64,000 bases of DNA, from positions 58,276,149 to 58,340,148 of the forward strand of contig CM031857.1 in NCBI GenBank assembly GCA_018697195.1, written 5' to 3'. Each line of letters opens with the position of its first letter. Positions within the stretch are counted from its first letter, which is position 1. The DNA comes from Certhia americana. Taxonomy: Eukaryota; Chordata; Aves; Passeriformes; Certhiidae. The notes below the pieces were generated by a model. The model made no database searches and was not told the DNA's origin. It was given only the letters and a program-made list of their open reading frames with translations. This document shows positions 37,268-50,009 of the stretch, piece by piece. Both the position numbers and the translations under genes were made by a program.

Positions 37268-37335
37268 TGGTTTGGGTTTTTTTGTTTGTTTGTTTTTTGT
37301 TTTTTGTTTTTTGGTTTTTTGGGGTTTATTTTTGC
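37268..37335. repeat. T/G-rich low-complexity tract
   Basis: Runs of T broken by G, GG and GGG. It is the complement of the A/C-rich tracts elsewhere in the window, here on the opposite strand. Confidence 0.85.
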
Positions 37336-40300
37336 CTCTGGAGAAACATAATTTGTGTTTGCTGATTTAAAAGTTTACTGTCCAAATTTTTACAAGGAAC
37401 TCAAACTGATTTTTTTTTATTTGTTTGTTTATTGTTATTGCCAGCTGTATCCAGCTTGCTGACCTATATATATATTACAAATCACAATTTTGCACTGTTC
37501 ATTGTAAGAATCTTAAAGAATCTTACTGTTCTCTCAGTCCAGAGAATAAAATGAATGCAACACATTGTCTAGAATCCAAGCTAGTATACATCACATTTTT
37601 AGCTAGATTATCTGCTTCAGCCGTTATTCTCATTCTGGGTAGTTTTAAAGTCTAAATAACCAGCTGCTGAGAGATGAAGATTAATCTTTACAAACTACAA
37701 AGATAGGAAGAAAAAAAAAAAAAAAGTAGGAAAATAAACAATCCACAACTTAAATTGTCTTACATCAAAAATCCTATGTACTGTATTTTGGAAAAAGTAA
37801 ATATTAGACTTTCCTTTGGTCTCCAACCTCTTGCCAGTGGAAAACACTCTGCTCTAGGCTCCCTTGCTAAATTTCTAATGCCATGCAAGTGCGACTGTCT
37901 TATTTCTTTACCATGATGATTTGGAGGGTTTTATGTGTATTAGCTTCATTGATAATTTTGAGAAAAATTTTTGTGGAATACAGGATTTCTTTTGGGAAAA
38001 AATTTTGATTTTGAAAGGGAAGTATTTGTATAAGTTTCTGTTTTGAAGGGAAAAGAAACATAATTTTCCTATCATAATTTCAGCAAATAATTGATGTTAG
38101 GAAATTCTGGGTAAAGTGTCAGCATTTTTTTCAGTGAACAGATATTACTGTAACATTTGGAGATGACAGTTTGTACTGGGAGAACAATCATGAGAAATTC
38201 CACTGCAATGATGTATGTCATCATTTCTCACTTAATCAATAGAATTTATCATTAAAGACACTGATTCAACATAGTTATGCTTTTGGGCATATAAATAGTC
38301 CCATTAACTTCAGTAGCTGTAGATGACAAAATTGTTAAAAACAAGGCAGCTATTATTAATATTAGCATGCAAAACACATACCCACAGAGGAAAGACCAAG
38401 GAAGAAACTCAGCAGGCAACCTACAAAAGGAAGAAATTATACCAGTCCTATGTGGAGCAGGAGGTTTCTCATAGTCCTTCCAGTAGTTTCTGTAAATAAT
38501 AAAAGGTTTACTGGACTGGAGAGATAGCAAGTGTGGATGTTTCTGAAGGTTAAGATACTTTTTTTTTTTTTCTAAAGTAGTAATCCTATTGTTAAAGTTT
38601 CTGTCCAAATATCTTTTTAAGGAGGAAATTCATCATCATGATTTATAGCTCTGAATCCAAAAAAGAACTAAGCAAAATGTTCATGAGTGGAACACTGTCT
38701 CCACTGATTTGTCAGAGAGTATATGCACTTAGGAATCGTTATTCACCACACATCTAGAAAAGGCCTAAGTTAAGAAAGCAGTGTCAAAATATAGACAGAC
38801 AATATCTTATAATGACTACTGATTTCATTAGCACAGGTATTTCTGGCTAGATTTTCAATTGTTGTGAAGAGAATGGTATTTCAAACTCCAGAGGTAAAGT
38901 CTTCTGTCCATTCCTCTGCCATGTAGGAATTTTCAAATGTGAAACTGCTTGAATAAAAGATGATGAAACGTAAGGAAAGGTATAGCAGTATGAAATCCAT
39001 GTCATTCTGTTTTATGGTTATCATGCTATAGCATATCTATCTAAAGAATTTCTTGTGTATTTTGCATTTTTCTGTTCTAATCTGAAATGTTGCCGGTTTC
39101 CTTTCTATCCTGTAGATATACGGGGAAGAATGAAGTGAAAAATTCACGTGGAGGCATAAACCAAAAGAAAGGCTATTTCTTAGCTTGTTAAAGCAATGAA
39201 AATATCCTTTCAGGTTACAGACTATGTGAGTAAGAATAATAGAGTTAATTTTCCTGATTCTGAGTGTTTCTGACAAGTGTTGAGGTTTAAGGTCCTTTTT
39301 TAAAGGAATCGGAAGCTAGCCTTTCACTGATAAACCATTTTTTTCAGTGTTAAGTTTCTTTATATTCAAGAAAAATACACTTTTAGCTGTATTGCCAGAA
39401 ATTATTATACTCTTGGACGGGTTCAACATATACTTAGATATTATTTAGAAAAATTTATAACATAAAAATACTCCACAAGTTGGTTGTATGTCTATCCAGA
39501 TATTTTACTGTACTTTCACAGAGCAGCTAAGAATATTTATCTGCATTTTAGAGGCAAAGAAACAATCTTAGATCTTTGTGTGATAATGTTTTTGCCAATA
39601 CGGATGTCAAAGTTTATGAGATTAGGTTTTAATACTTCACCTCTTCCTCTCCTGCAATGAAGGCTTGAAACACCTCTGTCAGGATTAGATATTCATAAAC
39701 TCATACTTATAAACAGCTTTTCTGTCCAAAAGAACCCTGGTGTCATTGTTGTGATATTTGCATTTTCTCTGAATACATGCAGGCACTCTTTCCAAATATA
39801 CAACAAGATTTTTTTTAACACCTGTTTTTGCATATGTACATGGGCCATACATGATTATTAAGGGAAGATCTGGATCTGGGATAAAAATGTTAATTGCAGA
39901 GCACTTAAGTGGCTCTAGGTTGAAGAGTCAGAGACGGTGAGAACATGGGACAACACAGGCAGAGTTTGATCTAGACTCCAGTTTTATGCTTATAAGAATA
40001 AGGATATGAGTTTCAGTTAATATATACCATATATTTATCATATACTGCCAAATGACACTTTTTGATAGGGTTTGAACCAGTACAACCTTTCTAATAAAGA
40101 TGGAAATCCATACTGCCATTACCAAACATAGAACCTTGTCACACATACTTGTGTTAAACCTGCTCTGAATTGCTGAATGCACGCATCTTAAATGTATGTA
40201 AGTGCTCTTAGGTGTATGCTGATGGAATTACAGATGGTATCATATCAAACTCCAATTAAAACCTGCTTCAGCAGCCTAAGTTTTTTAAAACTGTTCAAGT

Positions 40301-42949
40301 GTTAGAAAACTGTTCAGGGAGCATGGACTGCTTGCTAGATCGCCCAATTAATAAGATGGTATTATCTACTTCTGATTTTTATCTCTCTCTTTTCTGCCCA
40401 GAGTTGACTCCTTTGGCAACCTGATATGGCTAGTACTGTAACTTCTGCAGCACTATCAGTTCACTGTTTCTCCATCTTGCTATCAGAAACTTGTCCACTA
40501 AAATGTCATAGATAGTAGTAGTAGTCATGATACAATCTGCTGGTATTTCTTCTGTGTTAAGTGCCTGACTGGTTATAAAGAGTGTTTTAAGAGGGTTCAT
40601 GCTGAAGGTCAAGATCTTTACCTATTTTTGACTCTCTGTAATTACAAAATAACCAAATACTTTATTAAAAGGTATTAATATTACCAAACACAGATTTATT
40701 TAGAAGATTCATGAGACAGGATTAAAATTTTATTAGACTAGAAAAAATATAACCAAAACAAATAGCGTTATTGTATATATTAACACTTTGATAGATTACC
40801 TTCTTCTGTCAGAATATCTGTATTCAAATTTGTTCCAAGAGTAATGTCAAGAGTTTTGATGTAAAGCTGTTTTCTAGGACTTGTGTTTCAAGGGTAGGAT
40901 TTGTCTAAACATGTAGTAATTTGTCGAAACATAATTTCTACCACATATAAGAAAATTTTACCACAGGTCAAACATAAGGTGAAATTAATTTAACCTTATT
41001 TTGTATGTCTAAAAGTTAAACATCTATACGTAGTCATCTTCTGTCTTTTTTCATATCCTAGTAGAAAAAAGTAGGAACATCCAGAGGTCTATTAATGTAA
41101 TTTTTATTGCCAATCCTAACATGACATGAAATACCTTCTGAACATGGCTAATTGTGTCTTACTGACTGCAAAAATATCATGTAACATACATCTGCTAGAC
41201 ATTGAACTGTTAGAGGACCAAGTCATGGTAGGTCAGAATATGAACTTTGATTTTTCAAGGTGAGATTTGTCTATCTCCTGTGTTATTTTCAGGAAATCTA
41301 AGGGGATCTTAGAGTCTTACACTGCTGACCTGCATCACACAAATTTATGTATATGGAAAAAAACCCCCCACTTTTGTTTTACTTCTACCTTAAGACTGGA
41401 GAGGAATAAAAAAAAGTTAAAGTAATGAAAGGAAAATTGATGCTCTCTCTCCAATGAACCAGGCAGAGCAGCTACATGGACTACTAATGAATTCTCAAAT
41501 TAGACATAGGCTATAACAGCTATATAAAGTGAAAAAAAACAGTTTAAGTGTTGAGTAGACATGAGAAACAAAATAAGAAGTTACTGTTTTAGGTAGCTAC
41601 AATTTCACTCTAAAGGTTTGTGTCCATATATCTTAAAACAGAGAAGCTAGCACCAAGTTTCCCTCAGTTGTGGAGACCTGCTATGTACCTAATTCAATAG
41701 TTTTCTAATTAAAATAAAAGCATAACACACCAGTTCTGACATCTTTTAATTAATTTCAGTCTTGTTAACCATCAGTCTAATTTAAAACATTTTGGATTTA
41801 AAGATAGAATAGATTGTGAATATATCAAATTTATAATGTGTGACAGCCTGTACGGTTTCATAAATTGAATAGAAACATTGAATTGACAAAAGGAAAATAC
41901 ATAATGACTTGGAAGAAAGCTGTGATCTGAATAGCTGAAGAGTATCTTAGATCCAGTTAATCATCTTTCAATGAGAGTTAACATCAAGGCAATAAAACCT
42001 CTCCATGACACCAATCAGTACCCTACATCATAAGACATGTGATTTTAAAAAGCACTTTAAGAAGATAATTATAATTAATTCTCAAAATCAAGTTATTGTT
42101 CCATACCGACTATAATTGAGATGTCCTTAAACCTAAGGCTAGAAGAAGCCTTGTAAATCAATGTGACAGAAAAGTAGTGAGAACAATTATTTATCTGCAA
42201 TGCCATCATGATTTATTTGTATTTATGTTGTGTTTCTACTTATGAGTGATTCCTCTCACTTGAAAAACTGAATTCCTACACTGTATTTATAAAATATCTT
42301 TTCTTTAGACTTTTAACAATAAATAATAAAGATTTTTGAAAATAAGACTTAATATGTGTGATAAGTAAAAATGAACTGTCCACTATGTGTGAGTATATCA
42401 GGACAGAAAATGTACATAAGTCCATATTTTTCTCTGAGGCCAACTGTTACAGACTAGACTGTGATGATACTTTTAAACTCTTTTATCCTCTAAAAAATGT
42501 CAACATTTTATACTCTGAAAAAGAGGAAAAATCAACCTCTTTTAACTGTTTATTAACTGTTAATTAAGAATGTTCCTGTTTATCGGGAATGATCCCCTAG
42601 CCATGTTGACTGCTGCATCACACATATAAACTGCTTTGGAAAGTCATGCTAGATGTACCAAAAACATGCTGGTATCACTATAGAAATGTATTGAAAATAA
42701 GAAATACATGTGTTTTGAAAGGGGCCTCAGTTAGAAGTTTTCAAATCCTCAGGAGAAGTTGTATTTTTTAAGAATAGTTGAAATATAAACCTGAACACAG
42801 CAATATAGGAAATCTAATGCATTTTTGCTGATAAGTTGTAGTAAACAGGCAGTTTAGTATTGTAGCACACTATGCCATTGAGGCCTGATTGTCTGAGGAT
42901 ATGAATATATGAAAAAGAAAAAATTAAAAAAGTAACATATCCACAAAAA

Positions 42950-43000
42950 CCCCTAAACAAATAAACAAACACACAAAAAACCAAAACCCCACAACCCTGA
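42950..43000. repeat. A/C-rich low-complexity tract
   Basis: Short C runs separated by A runs, with an AAAC-type microsatellite core ('aaacaaataaacaaacacac'). It lies about 420 bp upstream of the long CR1. Confidence 0.75.
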
Positions 43001-43415
43001 ACAAATTGCAGAAAATATATTAATTATATTCTTATTCCCAGGGAAGTACATTATGGAGCTATGTTGGATTCATCTTCAGAGAGAAAACCTGACTTCTTAT
43101 TCCCAGCAAATGCAGAATGATAATGGAAGTTACTGTAGTTAAATGGAGAACACGAGAGACAAACAGATTTTGTGGCAGATGGATAATTTAGGAACAAAGT
43201 TAGTTCTAATGTTATTACAAATCTTGTTAAATTTACAGTCAGGTGGTAATGGAATGTGGGGCATGTTTGTTTTTTGTATTGGAAAAAGAGTCAGAGAAGA
43301 AAACAAAGTGATACTGTGCTTTATGACAATAAATTAACTACATATACAGAGCTGTGTTATAGAAGTTTATACAAAAGGCTGATCAGTTTCTTTTGAAACT
43401 GCGTTTGATAAGACA

Positions 43416-44860
43416 ACACGATGCAGGTGTTGGATATTGACCTCCTGATCAAACAGTTTTTCGTTAGTGCTTCAAAACAGATGAGGAAATATCATAGTTG
43501 CAATACAAAGTTATTGTGGAGGACTTCAACTACTCCAACATTTTCTGGACATGGTTGAACATAAGCAAATCAGGAGAATTCCAGAGTGTATTAAGAACAG
43601 TGCTTTGATACAGATGCTGTATGGACAGAAGGTGAGTAGTCAGATCTGCCAGAACTGCTACTTCTGAATAAAAATGAGTAGTGTGATTGGTAAACAGCAA
43701 ACTTCATTCCAATTGCTATCAGACAATTTAATAAGTATCCTCAGGAAAATGAGGAAGAGTGGAGGTATAGTCAAGGTATAGGATCTAGAGGATGAGATTT
43801 TTGCTTTTTCAGGTAATTGATGGAAAGAATCCCTTGGATGTTCTTTCAAGTGGAAAAAAAAAAAAAAAAAAAAAAGAAGGAAAGAAGGATGGCCTATGAA
43901 ATTAGACTGGCTTGATATAAGGCCAAAAATAACCTGATTGTATTCAAATGCAAATAGAAAGCATATGGAAGGAGCAAATAGAGATTTCCTACCAGGAGAA
44001 AAATAGGAATATTACATGAGATGCATGAATGGAATTAAGAAAAGTAAAGCTTACAGTTGAAACTGGGAATGTGAAAATCAACAAGAAGGGTTTTGTAAGT
44101 ACATTGGCAACAACTGGAACAGAAACTAAAGATAATGAAGGCTTACTGTTACTGAGCTTGTGAATTGCTGGTGATAGAGAATTAAAAGGCAGAGATACTA
44201 ATTTTCTCATTTGTATCAGTTTGTACTTGCAATGTCTGCTGTCAATATCTCCCATGTCTACTAAATGAAGTACAGCTTAACAGCAGGAAAATATCAAGTT
44301 AGGGACTGTGTTAACAAACTGTACAAATATTGAATGGGGAAAGACTGAACACATTCAAGACTTCTGAGAGACCTCTCAGATACCATTTCAAGATCCCTGT
44401 CTATCATCTTCAAAGGGTTGTATCTGTCAAAGGAGTTCCCTGTAGCATGAAAAAAGACAATTATTATGCTCATCTTCTAAACTGGAATGAAGAGCCAAGG
44501 TAATACAGGCTGTCTGTGAAGAAAATGCAGCAAATCTTCTTGGAAGATATTTCCAAGGAAAAAGGTGGTTGGAAATAGCTAGCATTCATTCACTAAGGGC
44601 AAATCACATCTGTTTAATTTGATTGTCCTCTACACCAAGTTAACTGGCTGAGTGAGCAAGTGCAGCAGGGTCAGCTGTAAAATCTCTGCAGTATAACTGA
44701 AAAGAAGTGGCTTAAAAAGATGGAGAAAAGGTAGTTAAGACTCACTGGTCCAATAAAAAACTTGCTTATAAGTCGTCAGCAGTTCAAAAGCATATTTTTG
44801 AGTGTTGTTCCTTTGGGATAATTGCTAGGGTTCATTCTGTTTGAGATCTTTATTAATGAC
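43416..44860 (+). mobile_element. Ancient CR1 LINE, ORF2 part, left of LTR
   Basis: A strongly decayed but collinear copy of CR1 ORF2. Blocks seen in order: 'gacctcctgatcaaaca' near 43439, 'gtggaggacttcaactactc' at 43515 (end of the endonuclease, EDFNY), 'attccagagtgtattaagaa' near 43578, 'aacaagaagggttttgtaag' at 44081 (NKKGF linker), 'ggtaatacaggctgtctgtg' near 44499 (start of RT, YRLSV), 'ctaagggcaaatcacatctg' at 44593 (TKGKS, then NLI), and 'gagatctttattaatgactg' at 44843 (LFEIFINDC, just before the RT active-site region). Stops and indels are frequent. A 22-A run sits at 43854-43875. It is continued at 45626 after the LTR. Confidence 0.85.
44856..44860 (+). repeat. Left target-site duplication of LTR
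   Basis: ATGAC just before the LTR, against AGGAC at 45621-45625 just after it, one mismatch in five. ATGAC is part of the CR1 'attaatgac' motif, so it is the original target. Confidence 0.55.
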
Positions 44861-45620
44861 TGTGATAGTGAGCTCCCCACTCTCACTTTCTCTTCTTGAG
44901 CAATAGCCCCCAATGTTTGTAATGAGGGCTACATCTGGCATACAGGTAATCCAATATTTAAGGGCCATAAATCTTGCTCAGCACCTAAGAGACATAAGTC
45001 TTACTCAACAGCTGAGGGATAGTCAAGCATGTGCCAACTGAAAGCATCTGCTTTGCAAAAAAGTCTGTAAGTCAGTCATCTTAGTCCATAAATAGTGGGC
45101 AGTTCAGGCCCTACAGCACTCTCTTGCAAAGCAGTGTTCTGCACACCAGGATCCCCCCTTGCATAGGAATACCTTACAGGGTTACTCCTGGAGGCTGAGG
45201 GAATCCTTATCTCATCAGACACTTGGTAAGTGGATTGGAATAAGTGCACTTAAACTGAAATCTTAGCTGAGTGATAGAAGGAATTGCTGGGCCACGTGTA
45301 GTCCTTCAGGCATGAACCACTGACCAAACCTGGTGATCCATATTGTCTTGTCAATGGGGATCCAGCCACATCTAAACTTCTCTCAGAAAGGAGTTCAGAA
45401 TTCAAAAATGTCCTTTTTGAATCTCATGCCTTCTCAGGAATGTCTTCCTGAGGGTTTTATCTGATATTGTACTCTATGCAGTAAAATGAGTACCTTGCCA
45501 TTGAATCTTGTTGAATCACTGTTGCATTTACCATCAAGCCTAGTTAAATCGCTGTTCTGTATCAATAACCATACCACCATTTCTCTCTTACAAGTGAAGT
45601 ATGTCACTCTATCCGCAACA
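44861..45620 (+). mobile_element. Solo LTR inserted into CR1
   Basis: A 760-bp block with TGTGATAGTG at the left and CCGCAACA at the right (canonical TG...CA). It sits exactly where CR1 similarity breaks off and resumes. A TATA-like CATAAATA lies at 45087-45094 and an AGTAAA hexamer at 45480-45485. Near the 3' end two related units occur 33 bases apart, GTTGAATCACTGTT at 45510 and GTTAAATCGCTGTT at 45543. The 3' block resembles U5 sequence of bird ERV LTRs as I recall it. The probable 5-bp duplication would fit an ERVL-like element, but the class is inferred. No internal viral genes adjoin. Confidence 0.75.
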
Positions 45621-45625
45621 AGGAC

Positions 45626-46412
45626 TTAGTGCATTTTCAGAAGAAAGCAGGTTTGGGAAGTAGTTTACACAGTCGTTCAGAGAGAATTCCAGAAGCTGCA
45701 GAAATGGCCTGGCAGAAACGTCATGAGATTCATCCCATAGAAATAAAAACTGCTGTGCTTGGGATTCAATAAGATCAGGCCACAATGTGGGTGGTTGCTG
45801 ACTGGATGGGGAGTACTTTTGTATGAATAGATCTGGTGGGCCTAGCTGTCCAGCATGAATCAGCAATCTCTTTTAGTGAGTGCTAAAGATTTACTGGTCT
45901 GCATTAGGAAAAGCATAGACAACAGACAATTGGAAGCACCTGTGCTCCCCTGAGGGGAATTTCTGAGGCTGCACTTGAAGAAATGTTTCTAGTTTAGGGC
46001 TTCGGGAGAAAGACTGAAAAACTGAACAGTGAAGAGGCAGGAGGAGCATATGAAATAAAGAAAGTAAAGAAGTAGTATTCTTCAACATGGAAAAGAGAAT
46101 GTTGAGAGACAACTTGTTTGTTGCATTCAGCTATCTTTTACTTGCTAGAGAGAGTGCCAGAATATTTTCCAAACTGCAAAGTAAAAAGTTTACAGATTGT
46201 ACCAATTGTCACCTGCCATAATGGAGATTGTATATGCAAATTCACTGTGAAGACAGTCAAACACTGGAAGAAGTTCACCAAAGAGTTTGGAGAATCTTAA
46301 ATTTTTGGAGGTATTAAAAACTCAAAGGTAGAAGGTCCTGAGCACCCTCAGCTAACACGTAGCAGGAGATGAGATCAGATGAATGTCCAATCTAGTGTAC
46401 TGTATGTTCAGA
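45626..46412 (+). mobile_element. Ancient CR1 LINE, continuation right of LTR
   Basis: CR1 resumes with 'gtgcattttcagaagaaagc' at 45629 (compare 'gtgcaccctcagcaagtttgc'). It goes on through 'gaaatggcctggcagaaacg' at 45700, 'cccatagaaataaaaactgc' at 45735, 'ctgactggatggggagtact' at 45798, 'agcatgaatcagcaatc' at 45853, 'catggaaaagagaatgttga' at 46086, 'aaacactggaagaagttcac' at 46259 and 'ggtcctgagcaccctcagct' at 46333. It fades out near 46412, where a terminal octamer is no longer clear. Same strand and order as 43416-44860, so both are one insertion. Confidence 0.85.
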
Positions 46413-47289
46413 GTGAAATATTTTGCTTTCCTTTAATACTTTATGATAATATTCTACTACTAATTTTTATGATAATATATCTTATCCTGCCACATAGCCA
46501 GCTAGCCATGACTATCATTATGTGACATATGCTGGAATTTTAAGAATTTAGGGGGTTTTGAGGGTGTTTTAGGAATTTTTGAAGTATAATGTTTCTGCAT
46601 TGTAGTTTAAGTATCCTCTAAAGGACAACTTATGAGTTTTCTAGTTTCAAGGCACTATACATGCCTAATGAAAAAAAAAATCTAGCTTAGAAGCAGCTCA
46701 GAAAATTGGAATCAATGCACCACAATGTGAATGTACACTGTTTTAAACAAAATTAATAGCTTATAGATTAGACCTAGTTATTCTATAAAAGATAGAAATA
46801 ACTGCTGACAACCACATTCTATTTTTGGCTATTGTATACCTGAACGCCATCTCTTGTTCATTGTTTCCTCTTAACATTAGTATTCATAGCATGCTATCTT
46901 GAAAGCAGAGATAATAAAACAATACCACTGTGGTCTTCTCCAAAGCAGAGCCCTGCAAGAGATCTGACTCTCTGAGTAATCAGTGCGTTACAATCAATCT
47001 TATTCTATTGCTTTTTTTTCCCTATCTCCCTCAAGGTAACAGAACTAAAGGAAAAAGATACTTTCAAATCATACAATGAAGTTAGAAAGATGTCAATAAC
47101 AGGTTCACTTGGTGATTCTAGAAATCATAACACTATACCTTTTTTACAAATAAGTACAAGGGAACTCTGTCTAGCACACGTAGGAGTGCTTGCTATTAAG
47201 CACTTTAATATTTCCATAATACCTAATTAGTGTCTGTTGCTTCTTTTTCAGCCAGGGAACAAAAAACTCTTTGCCAAGGAAGAACCAGA
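46413..47289. other. Noncoding stretch, no gene seen
   Basis: AT-rich sequence between the long CR1 and the MIR-like relic. No frame or repeat stands out. Confidence 0.5.
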
Positions 47290-47385
47290 GCTCATTCCAA
47301 TTTACTGATGAAGAAATTAAACTTCAGAGACCAGCTATGACTTCCCAAGGTCCTTATGGCAGAAAGGAGGGCAAAGAAACAATTT
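47290..47385 (+). mobile_element. Probable MIR SINE relic
   Basis: The string 'ttactgatgaagaaattaaa' then 'cttcagagaccagctatgac' then 'ttcccaaggtccttatggca' follows the MIR core block 'ttacagatgaggaaactgag gcacagagaggttaagtgac ttgcccaaggtcacacagc' position by position with few gaps. MIRs are ancient amniote SINEs and survive in low number in birds. The tRNA-like head is not recognisable, which is usual at this age. Confidence 0.6.
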
Positions 47386-49335
47386 AACTTTGCATTTTCC
47401 CTACACCTCAACTGCTTTACATGTCAAGGTACAGTACAAGGGCTGAAGAAAACACCATAGGGTAATCCTGGTACAAGTTCAGATAAAAAAGAGATGTCTC
47501 TAGGGCCATCTGCAGAGCAGAGTGCTATTAAGATTTTCAACAATAATGAAAAAGTCAAAAAATAATGGCAGAGAGGCCTTCAGAAGTATTCCTACTGTAC
47601 CAGCCAGCTCTCTGGCTCCAGGTTTAGAGTTTGAATGATGTTGGCTGCTGTTGTTCTGAGCTGGAGGTGCAGTGCTGTGAGAAGCTCATGCTTTCTAAGC
47701 TTTAAGAAAATTCAACAATTTCCTTATACCTTGGTCATAGCATTGAAAGGAGACACCTTACCAGCTAGAAAGTACAGATAAAACCCCAAATTTTATATTT
47801 TTCCCCTGGCCTGCACGTTGATCTAAGAGGAAATATATTCTCTAAGAAGAACACTTACAAGCATTTGGAATTTTAATTTTTTTCAGTTTCTTAACATAAC
47901 ATCATTCTTATTCTTCATTCATAAAAAGTACCAGGGATTCCTTGAAAAAAATCAGGTATCTATAAAACAGAATTTGATTCTAATTAACACAAATACTCAA
48001 TGAAATATAATATTTGGCATAGGAATATTCTATAAGGAGCATGATATCTACATCTTTTTGCAGTATCTATTATGCAGGAACCAAACTCATTTTCAATATG
48101 TTTTATTTTGTCCTCCACTTTATGCCTAATGTCTACATGGAGCTGGACTGTGGAATTAACTAAGCAGATATGTTAGAATCCCTTCACATGCACATACTTT
48201 TTTGGGCCTTAAATATATATTCTTACTTAAGAATTCCTGGATGATTATGTACATGCCAGCATTTTCTAAGTGTACAGATTTTACATGTCTGGAATAACAG
48301 GCATTATACTGAGAATTCGTCTACAGCTCTGTTGAGACAGAAATGGCAGAAAATGTATGAATATTTGGCTCTTTCTCAGTGAAAGAAATATTTGCTAATA
48401 CTTGTCTATAAGCATCTATTTTTTGTGCATATGACACAAGTCAAAATTGATTACATTATATATTCTGAAAAAGCACCCAACTGATTTACTTTTTAACAGT
48501 ATAAAGAAAAAAAATCCTCACAATTTTTTTAACATTTTTATAAATATTAACATTTTTATGAATTTAACAGAGAGACATTTAAAATTATCAAATTACTTTA
48601 ATACCAATTTTGCACAAAAAAATATGAAGCTCAATGAAGAATATACATTGATTGCTATATTTCAGTCAAAAAATTCACATTGAGGCTCAAAATGCTACTT
48701 CAGTTTTTGTGTTCACCTGAAATAACTAGAGTACTTAGCTCTGAATAACTGTGAGTAGAACAGGTCACTCTGTACATTTGCTTCAGGATGTCAGGTACAT
48801 GACAGTGGGATAATGAAAAATGCAGAAATAGAACAGAAAATGGAGCAGGGTTCTATTCATGAACCTTGCTGTGAAATTAAAGGAAAAAAATTATTCTGAT
48901 AAAGCTACTAGTAAAATAATATGCACACTATAAGAAAGATTTGTGAATATGGATTATACTAGAATCACTCTATTCTTTATTTCAAATCTCAGCTATGAAT
49001 GGCAGTTCTTTTTCATCGTCTTCTATTAAAGAAAAATCCCACATATTTATTTACTATTAGCTCCTTTGTCAGCTTAGGAAATTAGCAAAACCAAATACAT
49101 ATGTGTTCTCTTAAATCAGTGAGAAAAAGACAGCATCAAACTGGAGGTTAAGATTTTTATTTAGATAATTAATCAGAAACATTATGGTATGGATTGACGG
49201 AAGAGAAAGTAGTTTTACTTACAGACACAAAGCTTCATAGAAGTAAATACTTTGAATATATGTTATATTTCTATGTATGAACTCCAGGTTATTTTGCTAT
49301 TAAATGATATAATAATCAAATAGTTTCAATTTTAG
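47386..49335. other. Noncoding stretch, no gene seen
   Basis: No gene or named repeat recognised. The segment at 48447-48683 carries a 78-codon Asn/Ile/Phe-rich frame that simply reflects AT content. Confidence 0.55.
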
Positions 49336-49574
49336 GGAATCTGCTATACAAAGGGACACCTTCCACTAGACAGATTGTTCAGAACCCCATACAGCCTGGC
49401 CTTGAACGCTGCTGGGGATGGGGAATCTACAACTTCTCTGGGCAATCTGTGCCAGTGCCTCACCACCCTCACAGTAAAGATTTTTTTCCCAATATCTGAT
49501 GTAAACTTACCCTCTTTCAGTTTGAAATCATTCACCATTGTCTTATCACTACATGCCCTTCTAAAAAGGTCCAA
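49336..49574 (-). mobile_element. CR1 LINE, ORF2 C-terminal fragment
   Basis: On the plus strand: 'cagcctggccttgaacgctg', 'ctggggatggggaatctaca', 'acttctctgggcaatctgtg', 'ccagtgcctcaccaccctca', 'cagtaaagatttttttccca' and 'ctacatgcccttctaaaaag'. This is an inverted CR1 tail, comparatively well preserved. Confidence 0.93.
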
Positions 49575-49589
49575 ATAAATAAAAACCAC
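49344..49589 (-). pseudogene. Open remnant of CR1 ORF2 C-terminus
   Basis: This 81-codon minus-strand frame includes FKLKEGKFTSDIGKKIFTVR and VRHWHRLPREVVDSPS, the very common peptide encoded near the end of avian CR1 ORF2. It is a fragment within the CR1 at 49336-49574. It has no endonuclease or RT domain and no promoter seen, so it is not a gene. Confidence 0.85.
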
Positions 49590-50009
49590 AGATCATTTGA
49601 ACAAAAATATTTTATGATGTTTTCAAAATAAATAAAAAATAACCCAGTATTTTTGTGGGTACTATTTCAAAACATTTAACTGAGAAAATTATAAATATCT
49701 TTTTAAAATTAACAGGGCTACTCAGTCATAGCTATCTGTAAGTACCAAATGGTGACTCTTCCATGCAGCTATTTAAAACCCTATTATGTTTTCTTGTTCA
49801 AAACTTACATGGTTATTTCAGATTTTGTATAACTTACTGAACATTTGGGGATTATCATATTTATTTTGTGAAAACAGGATTTTTCCCTAACAAACACATC
49901 TTTGTGCATGCTTGTTTATCCAGCTTACTCATAAATAGATAAATATGCTTTGAAAAATTGTTCCCCCAGTACCCTTTTCCAATACAAAAGGGTAAAATAA
50001 CAATATAGA

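Larger units (their letters stand above)
37073..43415. other. Noncoding stretch, no gene seen
   Basis: About 6.3 kb. It starts with a T/G-rich tract at 37268-37335 and ends with an A/C-rich tract at 42950-43000. The only frame that gave me pause is minus 38252-38608 (see findings). I see no named repeat; a MIR-like string near 39540-39575 is too weak to call. Confidence 0.5.

Noticed and set aside
39520..39590. Second MIR-like string ('ctgcattttagaggcaaaga')
   Set aside because: Only about 35 bases resemble the MIR core, and the downstream 'ttgcccaaggtcacaca' block is missing. Not distinguishable from chance.
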